This document shows, piece after piece, positions 54,281-64,000 of a stretch of 64,000 nt of DNA. The notes beneath the pieces were generated by a model. That model searched no databases. It was not told the origin of the DNA and saw only the letters and a program-made list of their open reading frames with translations. Position 1 is the stretch's first letter. The number at the start of each line of letters is the position of its first letter. The stretch comes from Tragulus kanchil. Taxonomy: Eukaryota; Chordata; Mammalia; Artiodactyla; Tragulidae. The stretch is taken from the NCBI GenBank assembly GCA_022376925.1, contig JAIOJX010000004.1:127621123-127685122 (forward strand), written 5' to 3'. The translations under genes and the position numbers were made by a program.

Positions 54281-57200
54281 CTGGAACAGAAGCAGAAGGT
54301 GGGCAGTGAAGTACTGTCATGTTACCAAAGTAAGTCTGAAATCTATTTTGATCTCAAGGATCTACGCTTCATTAAACACACCCAGAAGAAATGAACGTTG
54401 ACAACTGATGCTCCCACATCTTCTGTGGCCCGAACTCCAGTTCCTTCACCCTGAAGATACAAAATCTGTGATAAAACTTAATGGCAATACTTTCTTGTGA
54501 AAACATGAACATCAAGGACCACCACCGCTCTGTCTAGTACTGCGTGGATACGGTCCATCTCTGGAGCAAATGCCACGTCTGCTGTGAGACAGGTGAATGG
54601 GGAACACCCAGCAGCAAAGGTGAGCCTGTTCCTTGATCCTGCCATTTCCACAGCAATCCTCCTCCAAGCACAAATGCTAAGTTTCCTAGCTTCTGACCTT
54701 CAAGACCTAGCAAGATCATGCACATCAGGCCTGCCCTTGGGGACAGGTCACTGGGGTGGGGCCCCGAGGTATCAGGTGATGGGATGTGCCAGCTCCAAGC
54801 CTGCTAGTGTCTGTGTAGCCTGACGATAAGCCGTGGGCACGCTGCTTAGTGGTGGTGGTCGGTTGGACCCAACAGGGCAGTGGAGGGGAGACTGCCGCTC
54901 TCACCCGGGGGAGGGGAGACCAGGCCCAGGGGAATGGCCATTTGCATTTTATACTCCGAACAGAGTGCTGGTTCTGATGGATTTGTTGGCGAGCTCATCT
55001 TGTCTCCAGACATGGGTAAAGCCAACTGCGACACGTAATTCAAATTAGCTTCTCCGGCCGGGGTTTCTCCCAGGGCATTCATGTAGTTTTGTTCCAGTGT
55101 CTTCAGTAGGTTTTCAGGTGATCCCAGCTGACAGGGTGGGGCTTGAGAGGTTACTGGGAAGTGTCCACAAGAATGAATGTCAGAAGCTGCCTGATTATAG
55201 GTAAGGTTCTCAAAACAGATGCAAGGGCCAGGGCCAGAGTCGTTCTTCTCTGTCGGGAGGAGGTCAAGATAGGCAGGCTTCGGACCTTTTGCGTCTGTGG
55301 GTGACTTCCTAGCGCTTAAGAACTGTATCTTACTCCCTTCTGCCTTGTTTATAACTTCAATCGCATCTGGAACACAGTCGTTGACATTCATTATTGTTAG
55401 GCGAGGATTCTCCTGGAACAGAAGCAGAAGGTGGGCAGAGAGAACGTGGGTGTGAATGTGACGTATGAAGGGCGGGAAATGCACCGAGTGTTCCCCGCCC
55501 CCCCCCCCTTTTTTTTCGTGTTTTATCCTGGTCACAAGCTAACTAGAGGTGATGTTAGAAACCAAAGGATAGCCCCTGACAGAAGAAATCAAAGCCGCGT
55601 TCACCTGTTTCATGGCTGGGGGAGCAGAGGTGGCTTTTGCTCTGTTACCTCTTCCTGAGGCGGGGTCTAGGAGTGCCTGGGTATGACAGCCCCAGCCCTG
55701 CGTTAGTCTTTGATAAGTACATGGGATCCCTCCAATTTCCCTACCTTGGATCTTATTAATGACAGGACACTGCTCTTGTAAGGGTCTGGAATGTCAGGAT
55801 AACAGTTGTCCATCAACCTAAAAAAAACAAAATTAGACTGAATTTGCAACGGAGTGGGAGGGTTAAGAAGTGAGAAGCCTCGAGTCAGATTCCTGGGTTC
55901 TACTCCTTGCATTATGTCTCATTAACACTGACCTTAAGCAAGCTTGTTTAACTTTCCTAGGCTTGAATTTTCTCTGTGGATCAATGGGGATCGCTAATGA
56001 TTGTGACGCTGCCAATGATGCCACAAGTTGCGTGTAAAGCCCTTAAAGCACTGCCAAGCACATGTGAGTGAAATATATATATTAGCTACTGCTATGGCGC
56101 ACAGTTTGCAATATTTTCAAATAGTTGCCTTATCTGTTGATTTACTGCTTACCTGCTGATACACAAGATTGTTTAAAAGTTTACATGTTTTCACATACTT
56201 CATCCTTTCCTTTTCAGTACTTTGTATCCTTTTGTGGGGACCTTTATGTCCTCCAGTGTGATTTTTTTTTTGCTATTTTAAAAAAACTTTTGGCCTCTTT
56301 TCATTGATTTTTCATCCATTCATTTTCATCCATCTTTATTCTTTGGCCTGTGTGGGCCTCCCATTCAGTGGCCTCTCCCGTTGCAGAGCACTGGCTCTGG
56401 GTGCACGTGCTCCAGAGCGCTGGCTCGTAATTGGACACACCCGTCCAGCCACTCCTTGGCACATGGGGTCTTCCCCGGCCAGGGATCAAACTGGTGCCCC
56501 CTTGCACTGCAAGGCTGACTCTTTAACCACTGGACTACCAGGGAAGCCCCTCTTTTTATTTTTTTTAAGATTTATTTATTCAGTTTATTTGGTGGGTCTT
56601 GTTGCTGCACTCGAGCTTTTTTTTCAGGCTGCATCAAGCAGAGGCTACTCTCTAGTTGCGGTTTAGTTACTCTTCAGCATGAGGGATCTTCCCAGACCAG
56701 GAATTGAACCAGTATCCCTTGCATTACAAGACAGTTTCTTAACCACTAGACCACCAGGGAAGCCCATCCAGTGTGATTTCTATCTTATTAAACTCCTTTC
56801 TAGATGTTTCTTTGATTCTTCTTGGATAAAACCTTCTCCACACACTTACCACTGACTCTTTAGGTAGCAGATGATCATGATGATCAAAACGAAGAAAACC
56901 ATGGGGAGAATGATGCGGATCAGTATATGAGCTGGAGAAGGGAAAAGAAAGGGATGGTTTCAATGACTGATTTTCCCTGAAAGAAAGGTAAGTTTTCTAT
57001 ATCTGTTATTTCCTCGAGTCAGATTCCTGGGTTCTACTCCTTGCATTATGTATCATTAACACTGACCTTAAGCAAGCTTGTTTAACTTTCCTAGGCTTGA
57101 ATTTTCTCTGTGGATCAATGGGGATCGCTAATGATTGTGACGCTGCCAATGATGCCACAAGTTGCGTGTAAAGCCCTTAAAGCACTGCCAAGCACATGTG

Positions 57201-60200
57201 AGTGAAATATATATATTAGCTACTGCTATGGCGCACAGTTTGCAATATTTTCAAATAGTTGCCTTATCTGTTGATTTACTGCTTACCTGCTGATACACAA
57301 GATTGTTTAAAAGTTTACATGTTTTCACATACTTCATCCTTTCCTTTTCAGTACTTTGTATCCTTTTGTGGGGACCTTTATGTCCTCCAGTGTGATTTTT
57401 TTTTTGCTATTTTAAAAAAACTTTTGGCCTCTTTTCATTGATTTTTCATCCATTCATTTTCATCCATCTTTATTCTTTGGCCTGTGTGGGCCTCCCATTC
57501 AGTGGCCTCTCCCGTTGCAGAGCACTGGCTCTGGGTGCACGTGCTCCAGAGCGCTGGCTCGTAATTGGACACACCCGTCCAGCCACTCCTTGGCACATGG
57601 GGTCTTCCCCGGCCAGGGATCAAACTGGTGCCCCCTTGCACTGCAAGGCTGACTCTTTAACCACTGGACTACCAGGAAGCCCTCTTTTATTTTTTTAAGA
57701 TTTATTTATTCAGTTTATTTGGTGGGTCTTGTTGCTGCACTCGAGCTTTTTTTTCAGGCTGCATCAAGCAGAGGCTACTCTCTAGTTGCGGTTTAGTTAC
57801 TCTTCAGCATGAGGGATCTTCCCAGACCAGGAATTGAACCAGTATCCCTTGCATTACAAGACAGTTTCTTAACCACTAGACCACCAGGGAAGCCCATCCA
57901 GTGTGATTTCTATCTTATTAAACTCCTTTCTAGATGTTTCTTTGATTCTTCTTGGATAAAACCTTCTCCACACACTTACCACTGACTCTTTAGGTAGCAG
58001 ATGATCATGATGATCAAAACGAAGAAAACCATGGGGAGAATGATGCGGATCAGTATATGAGCTGGAGAAGGGAAAAGAAAGGGATGGTTTCAATGACTGA
58101 TTTTCCCTGAAAGAAAAGTAAGTTTTCTATATCTGTTATTTCACAAAACTCTGTGCAAGATTCAGTATGAGTTCTGTCTGACTGGTGGGGGTGAGTGGGT
58201 GAGATTCCAGTCAGCCACGACAGGGATTCATTTGCCCTTTACACTTGTGGCTCAAACTCATTCCCTCTCCTGACAGACGGGATCATTACTCCCCATTCTT
58301 CACTCCCTCCCTGTATAAGAATTACACGCTCTCCCCTTGACCTGGTGGCTCAGTCACATGACTTGGTTTGGCCAATGGGAGGTGAGTGGTGGTCACGCCA
58401 GGAACTGTGTTGAGTGTGCCTAGAGTTGACTTGCTCTCTTGGGTTCCTGTGCCACACTCTGAGAAGAGTATTGGCCTCAGAGCCACTGTCCTTCAGCCTC
58501 AGGGAATCAGCAAACTACACGCAACAAACCCAAACCTGCCTGAAGCTTGGAGTCCCACCTAGTCCAGCCTATATCAGCCAAGTCAGGACCATTTGTTTCT
58601 GTATGCTACTGAGATATGGGAAGTATTTTTGTTCAGTTGCTAAGGCGTGTCTGACTCTTTGCAACCCCGTGGACTGCAGCACGCTGGGTTTCCCTGTCCT
58701 TCACTATCTCATGGAGATTGCTCAAACTCATGTCCATCGAGTCGGTAATACCATCCAACCATCTCATCCTCTATCTTCCCGTTCTTCTGCCTTCAATCTT
58801 TCCCAGCATCAGGGTTTTTTCCAAAGAGTTGGCTCTTTGCACAAGGTGGCCAAAGTATTGGAGCTTCAGCACCAGTCCTTCCAATGACTATTCAGGGTTG
58901 ATTTCCTTTTTCCTGGCACAATCTCCTTGTGGTCCAAGGTTTTCTCAAGAGCCTTCTTGAGCACCACAATGTATTCTATTACCCTCTAAAAACTACTAAT
59001 GCCCCCCTTTTAGTTAGGGTCTGATTAAATTACCTAAGTCACAACCTGGGATATTTATTCTATTTTTATTTCACAGATATATCAACCTGTACTTCATTTT
59101 CATAAATGCCCATCTTCCTGTTCTCACTGCTTGCAGATCCAACAAAGAACTATCCAGCTGGGTTGTCAAACGTCCTCTTTTATAAAATCAAATCACACAG
59201 GGGAGTCTGAAGGCTAACAGTCATTCACATGAACATACATTTCTGTTGACAAAAAAACCCCTGCGCCTCTCTGAACAGAACTCATAAGGCTCTTCCCAAT
59301 CAACACTAAACTATGCTGTCTGTGATTTTCCAACTGTTCTGGGACTGAGAAAGTTTCTAGGTCATAGATCAGTCAGATAAACTTGATACTTATCTATTTC
59401 ATGTTGTGAGATTTTTTTTTTTTTCCCTTTTGTGAGTTTCATCTAGGGAAAGAAAGAAACAGACAAAGACAGAGAAGAAAGGTTTAAAAATCCCTGATTG
59501 AGACAAAGTCTATGGCTGTGTCATTTCTCATTTGCCAGGAACTCCTAAGAGAAGAGTTTTGGTTTGGAAAAACTCACAATATTCATCTGGAGTCGTGACC
59601 TTGGTGAAGTCACTCAGGGTGCCCTCGCCAGCACTTGTATAAGGAGTGACGAAAAACTCATAGACAGATTTCGGCTGTAGGTCTTTCACAACAAATGTCT
59701 TCTGTTCCGGATTGTTGATTGTGTATTTACAACATACTGAATTATCTGTGGCTTAAAAAAAAAAAAAAAAATCAGGAAAAGATGATTTAGAGTGTGATAA
59801 AGATCTTGTGAAGCCATAGGGCACTAATACTTTTGTGGACTCAGCACTGCCAACATTTCTAAACCAATCAAAACTGAAATCCAAATTTTATCTCGCTGGG
59901 GACCCTGGTAAGTCTGTTTGGGAGATGGCAAGACAAGCATTCCACTAGGCAGGGGCTTCTCCTGATCTGGAGGGCGGGGCTCTCAAACCTGCCAGAGAAA
60001 GAGCTGGCCAGAGCTACTTAAATACAGGGTAATTAGTTTTAACAAAGTCAAAAAAAAAGAAAATGAGGTTAGCAAGAAAGTTTCCTGGTCTTCCCTGGTG
60101 GTCCAGTGGGTAAGGACACCGCCTTGCAGTGCAAGGGGCACCAGTTCGATCCCTGGCCTGGGAAGATCCCACGTGCTGCGGAGCAGCTGGACCAGTGTGT

Positions 60201-63200
60201 CCAATTACTGAGCCAGAGCTCTGGAGCGCATGTGCCCAGAGCCGGTGCTCTGCGACAACAGAGGCCACTGTGATGGGAGGCCCATACGGGCCAAAGAACA
60301 AAGATGGATGAAAATAGACAAATGAAAGACCAATAGAAGTGGCCCGCCTCCCTCCCTCCTCAAAAGAAAGTTTCCTAAGCAGTAGGTTTTCTTAAGGAAC
60401 TGAGAGTACTTCAACTGCTTCTGAAAATACAGGGCCACATTGTTTTTAAGTATGTTAAAATTCTGGCCCTCACCCTCCTGTCCACCCTACCAGTTAAAAA
60501 CATCATTTGATCATAAAAGCAGCAGGCAAGCACAGAAATCAGCCTGGCCACAATCAGAGATGACCAGTGTCAGAGATGACTAGTCTTTCCAGTGATTTCA
60601 AGTAGTGAGATTTTGAAACTGTAAACATACCCTCCCCCCCTCACCCAAAAAAAAGGAAGTCACCTGGAAGAGCTGTCTTCTCAAATCCCTGGTGGCACTT
60701 ATCCCCTGCCTTGGATTTCAGGTAGACATAGTACCCTTGTATGAAGCCGGTTTGGGATTCGGTGGGATAATCCTTCCAGCTCAGAGTGAAGGAGTGGGAG
60801 GTCAAGTTACTCATGGTCACCTGAGGGTTGTTTGAAGGGGCTAGGACAGAAAGTTGAGATAATGTAAGAGTCAAAATTTGGAAGCAGCCTCAGAGGATTC
60901 AGGTAAACTGAAGGCAGACCCACAGCCCACTCTAGGTGCTTACGCCAAGTCAAAGAGGGAAGGACTTTATCTTTTCCTCTGACTTTGTTCGTGAGAGCTG
61001 AGAAGGAGTCAAGCAATCGTGTTGTTCAAGCTTTGCCTCTCCCAGAAATAGAAATGGATGCCCAGAGAGACACACATAGCAAAAAGGAAAATAAAGGTTT
61101 TCCTAGACTTCATTCTGAGCCTGAATTCTAAACGGTGTTTCAGAGGTGAACTGAAGTGGGGAGGAGGGTGGGGGAGGAAGGGTGGTGTTTGAAGAGGTCA
61201 GGGCGACTTTAACTCAGGTTCCCCGGTGGTGGCAATGCCCAGTCGTCCAAGTGTATGTGTGTGTGCTGTGAGTCGCTTTAGTCGTGTCTGACTCCTTACA
61301 ATCCGTGGACTGTAGCCCGCCAGGCTCTCTGTCCGTGGGATTCTCCAGGCAAGAATACTAAATGGGTTGCTGTGCCCGCCTCCAGGGGATCCTCCCAAAC
61401 CAGGGATCAAACCCACATCTTTGAGGTCAAGTACATTGGCACGGGGGTTCTTTACCACTAGCGCCACCTGGGAAGCCCCTGTCCAAGTGTTCAGTCGCTC
61501 AGTCATGTCCAAGTGTGGGAAGCGTTTAGTCTGAGGCCTCCCTGAGCCTGTTTCAGCACATAGGCTGGTGCATGCCTGGCCTATGCCTGCCAGCACACAC
61601 ACGGACACCCCCCTTCTGGCTATCTGGGACAGCATCCACTCAGAGGAGAACCCCAAGTGCTAGTCTCATTGGTGGGAGATCACCAAGGACCCAGCCGTCC
61701 AGCTCCCAGTGGGTATGAGGCCCTGCATGCCAAGGAGTTGAATAAGCCAAGGCATGAGAGGGTCAAAACTCCCCCACCCTGCTGGTGGAATCATTGTACA
61801 GGTTCTGAGAGGGGCAGCAATTTCACAGTCTCTGCCAAAAGTCTTAAAAAATGTAACTGACCTTAAAAGTTCCGACCTTTTCTACCTCAAGGACTTTATT
61901 TAAAACCATCATCAGAGTGGTGGACAGAAGAAGTTGAGATAATGTAAGAGTCAAAATTTGGAAGCAGCCTCAGAGGATTCAGGTAAACTGAAGGCAGACC
62001 CACAGCCCACTCTAGGTGCTTACGCCAAGTCAAAGAGGGAAGGACTTTATCTTTTCCTCTGACTTTGTTCGTGAGAGCTGAGAAGGAGTCAAGCAATCGT
62101 GTTGTTCAAGCTTTGCCTCTCCCAGAAATAGAAATGGATGCCCAGAGAGACACACATAGCAAAAAGGAAAATAAAGGTTTTCCTAGACTTCATTCTGAGC
62201 CTGAATTCTAAACGGTGTTTCAGAGGTGAACTGAAGTGGGGAGGAGGGTGGGGGAGGAAGGGTGGTGTTTGAAGAGGTCAGGGCGACTTTAACTCAGGTT
62301 CCCCGGTGGTGGCAATGCCCAGTCGTCCAAGTGTATGTGTGTGTGCTGTGAGTCGCTTTAGTCGTGTCTGACTCCTTACAATCCGTGGACTGTAGCCCGC
62401 CAGGCTCTCTGTCCGTGGGATTCTCCAGGCAAGAATACTAAATGGGTTGCTGTGCCCGCCTCCAGGGGATCCTCCCAAACCAGGGATCAAACCCACATCT
62501 TTGAGGTCAAGTACATTGGCACGGGGGTTCTTTACCACTAGCGCCACCTGGGAAGCCCCTGTCCAAGTGTTCAGTCGCTCAGTCATGTCCAAGTGTGGGA
62601 AGCGTTTAGTCTGAGGCCTCCCTGAGCCTGTTTCAGCACATAGGCTGGTGCATGCCTGGCCTATGCCTGCCAGCACACACACGGACACCCCCCTTCTGGC
62701 TATCTGGGACAGCATCCACTCAGAGGAGAACCCCAAGTGCTAGTCTCATTGGTGGGAGATCACCAAGGACCCAGCCGTCCAGCTCCCAGTGGGTATGAGG
62801 CCCTGCATGCCAAGGAGTTGAATAAGCCAAGGCATGAGAGGGTCAAAACTCCCCCACCCTGCTGGTGGAATCATTGTACAGGTTCTGAGAGGGGCAGCAA
62901 TTTCACAGTCTCTGCCAAAAGTCTTAAAAAATGTAACTGACCTTAAAAGTTCCGACCTTTTCTACCTCAAGGACTTTATTTAAAAACCATCATCAGAGTG
63001 GTGGACAAAGATTCAGCTAAAATCATGGTGAGTCAGACAAGGCATAAGGGATTCGTCCAAGAGAAAAAGAGAGAAATCAAGTATTTGAGACTTCAAGATA
63101 ACAGAAGGTGAACTTGATAGTTTTCAACCGGGAAGAACTGAATCATCCTAAAAGTCCAAAGACAGGTGATTTGCCATGTGCAAACCATGAAGCACTTCAC

Positions 63201-63711
63201 AGGCACAAAAATTGATAACTTAAATACTACTTAGTGACATGAGTCAAAAAGTACTTTACAAAAGGGCATAGAGTGTGATCCCATTTTATTTCAAAGTATA
63301 TATCTGTACAGAGAAAGGATACACATAAAATGATAACTCTGGATATGTGCCCTTGGGTGCTAAAATCAGCAACAATGTTATCTTCTTTTGCATAATATTT
63401 CATAACCTGTCTTTAATGAATGTCAAAAAGGAAAATGTTTTATGTTTATATGATTAAAAACATATATTTTTAAAAGCCCAATGGCCAGAATAAGTGGGAC
63501 AGTGACGTTTAGGAAAGGTGCTATACTATTCCTAAACCTGAAGCAAAGAGCCTCTGGGTTGTTCTGAACAGGTATGCCCATGGACACAGTAAATGCTTTA
63601 AACTTACCCAGTTCCTTCAAGTATCCAGATTTTTTCTCCAATAAATGAGCCATCCTTTTGTAGAAATTTCATAAACTCTGAAGTTGTATCGAACCCCTGG
63701 TCTAAAAGCAC
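53714..63711 (-). CDS. OSMR: OSMR, 3' end of the gene (exons given separately)
   Basis: OSMR is the signalling beta subunit for oncostatin M (with gp130) and IL-31 (with IL31RA); it is a single-pass type I cytokine receptor that activates JAK/STAT3. On the minus strand six successive exons encode two membrane-proximal fibronectin-III segments, the transmembrane helix, box 1 ([12 protein letters not shown]) and the cytoplasmic tail ([19 protein letters not shown]; a YVSQ STAT3-type motif). Phases agree between all exons except for an internal 1-bp deletion in the exon at 63608. The transmembrane exon and the terminal exon are each duplicated in tandem by ~1.13 kb. The identification is by recalled family sequence. 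Confidence 0.95.
54846..55412 (-). CDS. OSMR: OSMR terminal exon (cytoplasmic tail), gene-proximal copy
   Basis: Starts [20 protein letters not shown] after the minus-strand acceptor TTCTGTTCCAG and runs about 188 codons to TAA (54846-54848). Visible signalling features are [19 protein letters not shown] and NYVSQL (a YxxQ STAT3-recruitment type motif). It ends GPTDHHH, a different last few residues from the human tail as I recall it. The whole exon and acceptor recur at 53714-54280. Confidence 0.95.
   Translation of the reverse strand, partial: ENPRLTIMNVNDCVPDAIEVINKAEGSKIQFLSARKSPTDAKGPKPAYLDLLPTEKNDSGPGPCICFENLTYNQAASDIHSCGHFPVTSQAPPCQLGSPENLLKTLEQNYMNALGETPAGEANLNYVSQLALPMSGDKMSSPTNPSEPALCSEYKMQMAIPLGLVSPPPGESGSLPSTALLGPTDHHH
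55498..55516 (+). repeat. C11-T8 homopolymer tract
   Basis: Consecutive C and T runs in the OSMR intron just past the terminal-exon acceptor; a hotspot for sequencing length errors. Confidence 0.9.
55745..55817 (-). CDS. OSMR: OSMR box-1 exon
   Basis: A 73-bp exon encoding [24 protein letters not shown]. The proline-rich IPDPYKSS is the box-1 JAK-docking motif of the receptor. The minus-strand acceptor is TTTTTTTAG and the donor GTAGGG. It starts by completing the Trp codon of the transmembrane exon and ends on a codon boundary. Single copy. Confidence 0.93.
56252..56779 (-). mobile_element. Two SINEs in series within one TSD
   Basis: TSD TCCAGTGTGATTT at 56252-56264 and 56767-56779. An outer CHR-type SINE (56549-56766: GGTGGGTCTTGTTGCTGCAC, TTGCGGTTTAGTTACTC) has a second tRNA-Glu-type SINE (about 56300-56548) in its A-rich tail, both in reverse orientation. 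Recopied at 57386-57909. Confidence 0.8.
56850..56931 (-). CDS. OSMR: OSMR transmembrane exon, second copy (tandem duplicate)
   Basis: Repeats 57980-58061 with both splice sites. 82 bp is not a multiple of three, so using both copies would break the reading frame. Probably the same exon represented twice. Confidence 0.9.
57386..57909 (-). mobile_element. SINE doublet, tandem copy
   Basis: Copy of 56252-56779 through tandem pair 20, with shorter runs at the SINE-SINE boundary (CCAGGAAGCCCTC versus CCAGGGAAGCCCCTC). Confidence 0.8.
57980..58061 (-). CDS. OSMR: OSMR transmembrane exon, gene-proximal copy
   Basis: An 82-bp exon encoding [28 protein letters not shown], a strongly hydrophobic single transmembrane helix followed by basic residues. 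The minus-strand acceptor is CTTCTCCAG and the donor GTAAGTG. Phases join the FnIII exon and the box-1 exon. It is repeated 1130 bp away at 56850. Confidence 0.93.
58142..59577. other. OSMR intron, unique part
   Basis: Holds a BovB 3' fragment at 58628-58975; the rest shows no recognised element or exon. Confidence 0.6.
58628..58975 (-). mobile_element. BovB LINE 3' fragment
   Basis: Reverse-oriented: GTTCAGTTGCTAAGGCGTGT, CCCGTGGACTGCAGCACGC, TCGAGTCGGTAATACCATCC, CAAGGTGGCCAAAGTATTGG and GGTCCAAGGTTTTCTCAAGA. This is the ruminant RTE-type LINE and strong evidence for the host group. Confidence 0.9.
59578..59751 (-). CDS. OSMR: OSMR membrane-proximal fibronectin-III exon
   Basis: A 174-bp phase 1-1 exon encoding [40 protein letters not shown] and [17 protein letters not shown]. 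The minus-strand acceptor is a long T tract ending TTAAG; the donor is GTGAGTT. It covers the last FnIII strands just outside the membrane. Single copy. Confidence 0.93.
60074..60376 (+). mobile_element. Young tRNA-Glu-type SINE with 13-bp TSD
   Basis: TSD AAGAAAGTTTCCT at 60074-60086 and 60364-60376. Forward: B-box CAGTTCGATCCCTGG, body GGACCAGTGTGTCCAATTAC, and the extended tail AAATGAAAGACCAATAGAAG then TGGCCCGCCTCCCTCCCTCC. Lies in an OSMR intron. Confidence 0.9.
60664..60840 (-). CDS. OSMR: OSMR fibronectin-III exon
   Basis: A 177-bp phase 1-1 exon encoding [40 protein letters not shown] and [18 protein letters not shown]. The minus-strand acceptor is TGTCCTAG (CT at 60841-60842) and the donor [16 protein letters not shown] is the conserved core tryptophan strand of an FnIII domain and closely resembles human OSMR. 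The next tandem pair begins immediately beyond its acceptor. Confidence 0.93.
61245..61490 (-). mobile_element. Bov-tA-type SINE with 10-bp TSD
   Basis: Reverse-oriented; TSD GTCCAAGTGT at 61245-61254 and 61481-61490. Tail GAGTCGCTTTAGTCGTGTCT, head GGGCTTCCCAGGTGGCGCTA (minus strand). Recopied at 62325-62570. Confidence 0.88.
62325..62570 (-). mobile_element. Bov-tA-type SINE, tandem copy
   Basis: Copy of 61245-61490 through tandem pair 21. Confidence 0.86.
63608..63711 (-). CDS. OSMR: OSMR fibronectin-III exon with a 1-bp frameshift
   Basis: On the minus strand the acceptor TTCTCCAG precedes an exon reading [18 protein letters not shown]; the frame then changes and continues as [16 protein letters not shown] to the donor GTAAGTT. 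Entry and exit phases are both 1, so the length should divide by three (105), but it is 104. The lost base is in the short T run at about 63656-63659 (+ strand), where one more T would restore the family-like TKRMAHLL. A homopolymer sequencing error is more likely than a real mutation. Confidence 0.88.
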
Positions 63712-64000
63712 CTGGAGAAGCAAAATCAACACATTTTCAATAACACAGGATGGGGTTCTCTTTCCTTCTGAAAAGGAAGAGTGAAAAATGAATGTGTGTC
63801 CCTTAAATAATTTCCTCCTCCTCGGGGTATCTGCCCTTCATCTCTACCATCTTCCCTTCTCCCCCTGAGCCTTGAAATCCTCCAGCATTTCTGACCAGGG
63901 GGGCTGGTTCTCTACAGCATGCTCTCGATCAAGAGTGCTCACGCATGTCCTTGAAATCCGTCGCAAGCATTTCAAATGGACCGGGTTTCACAGTCTCTGC

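Larger units (their letters stand above)
53172..55437 (+). repeat. Tandem pair 19: 53172-54303 / 54304-55437
   Basis: Contains the whole OSMR terminal exon in both halves; joined at AGGTGGG|CAGTGAAG. Overlaps pair 18, making three copies of ~333 bp (52005, 53172, 54304). Confidence 0.93.
55878..58141 (+). repeat. Tandem pair 20: 55878-57011 / 57012-58141
   Basis: Contains two SINEs and the OSMR transmembrane exon in both halves; joined at CTGTTATTTC|CTCGAGTC. Differences are mostly run lengths at 56540-56560 versus 57675-57690. Confidence 0.93.
60844..63007 (+). repeat. Tandem pair 21: 60844-61921 / 61922-63007
   Basis: An OSMR intron unit containing a Bov-tA SINE, starting right beside the acceptor of the FnIII exon. 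Joined at GGTGGACAGA|AGAAG. Confidence 0.93.

Noticed and set aside
61198..61656. 152-codon minus-strand ORF, repeated at 62278-62736
   Set aside because: Its centre ([24 protein letters not shown]) is the common translation of Bov-tA; the copy is due to tandem pair 21.
686..63007. A novel tandem-amplification system or programmed exon duplication
   Set aside because: Uniform unit size, lack of boundary motifs, garbled junctions and frame-breaking exon copies all favour an assembly artefact.

Overview
This is a ruminant (Pecora-type) nuclear DNA window. BovB-derived repeats, Bov-tA SINEs and many tRNA-Glu-type SINEs (head GGGCTTCCCTGGTGGTCCAG) are interspersed with vertebrate GT/AG exons. 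No bacterial, viral or CRISPR system is visible. Two genes are recognisable and converge. The 3' half of RICTOR (mTORC2 subunit) lies on the + strand, with coding exons from 614 to 37724 and a 3' UTR to about 44.4/45.5 kb. The 3' end of OSMR (oncostatin M receptor beta) lies on the - strand, with coding exons from 63711 down to the stop codon at 53714/54846. Human RICTOR and OSMR are also convergent neighbours.

Layout: 1-613 intron; 614-19686 RICTOR exons from the armadillo-like region, the phospho-region exon (about 1 kb) and downstream exons; 11.5-12.0 kb an intronic antisense processed pseudogene of ZNF706; 19687-33095 one long repeat-filled intron (Bov-tA, tRNA-Glu SINEs, nested L1s, MER5-like and L2-like pieces); 33096-37724 the last four RICTOR exons; 37725-45.5 kb the RICTOR 3' UTR with a CA microsatellite; 45.5-51 kb a repeat-rich intergenic stretch with an L1 carrying two SINEs; 51-54.8 kb probable OSMR 3' UTR and flank; 53.7-63.7 kb OSMR fibronectin-III, transmembrane, box-1 and cytoplasmic-tail exons.

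The most striking property is that 21 segments of about 1.03-1.17 kb each occur twice in direct tandem, almost identical. They fall at unrelated positions: exons, introns, UTR, intergenic DNA and repeats. About 23 kb of the 64 kb is therefore redundant, and the collapsed locus is about 41 kb. Every complete internal RICTOR exon caught in a pair has a length not divisible by three, so the duplicate copies would destroy the protein. Several junctions carry short garbled filler or deletion-rich sequence. I interpret this as uncollapsed overlaps of about 1.1 kb between consecutive assembly segments, not biology. One copy of each exon gives a normal RICTOR C-terminal half. The OSMR tail is normal apart from one apparent 1-bp deletion in the exon at 63608-63711.

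The most interesting genuinely genomic signal is a SINE group with an unusual 3' tail and perfect or near-perfect target-site duplications, which suggests recent activity in this lineage.
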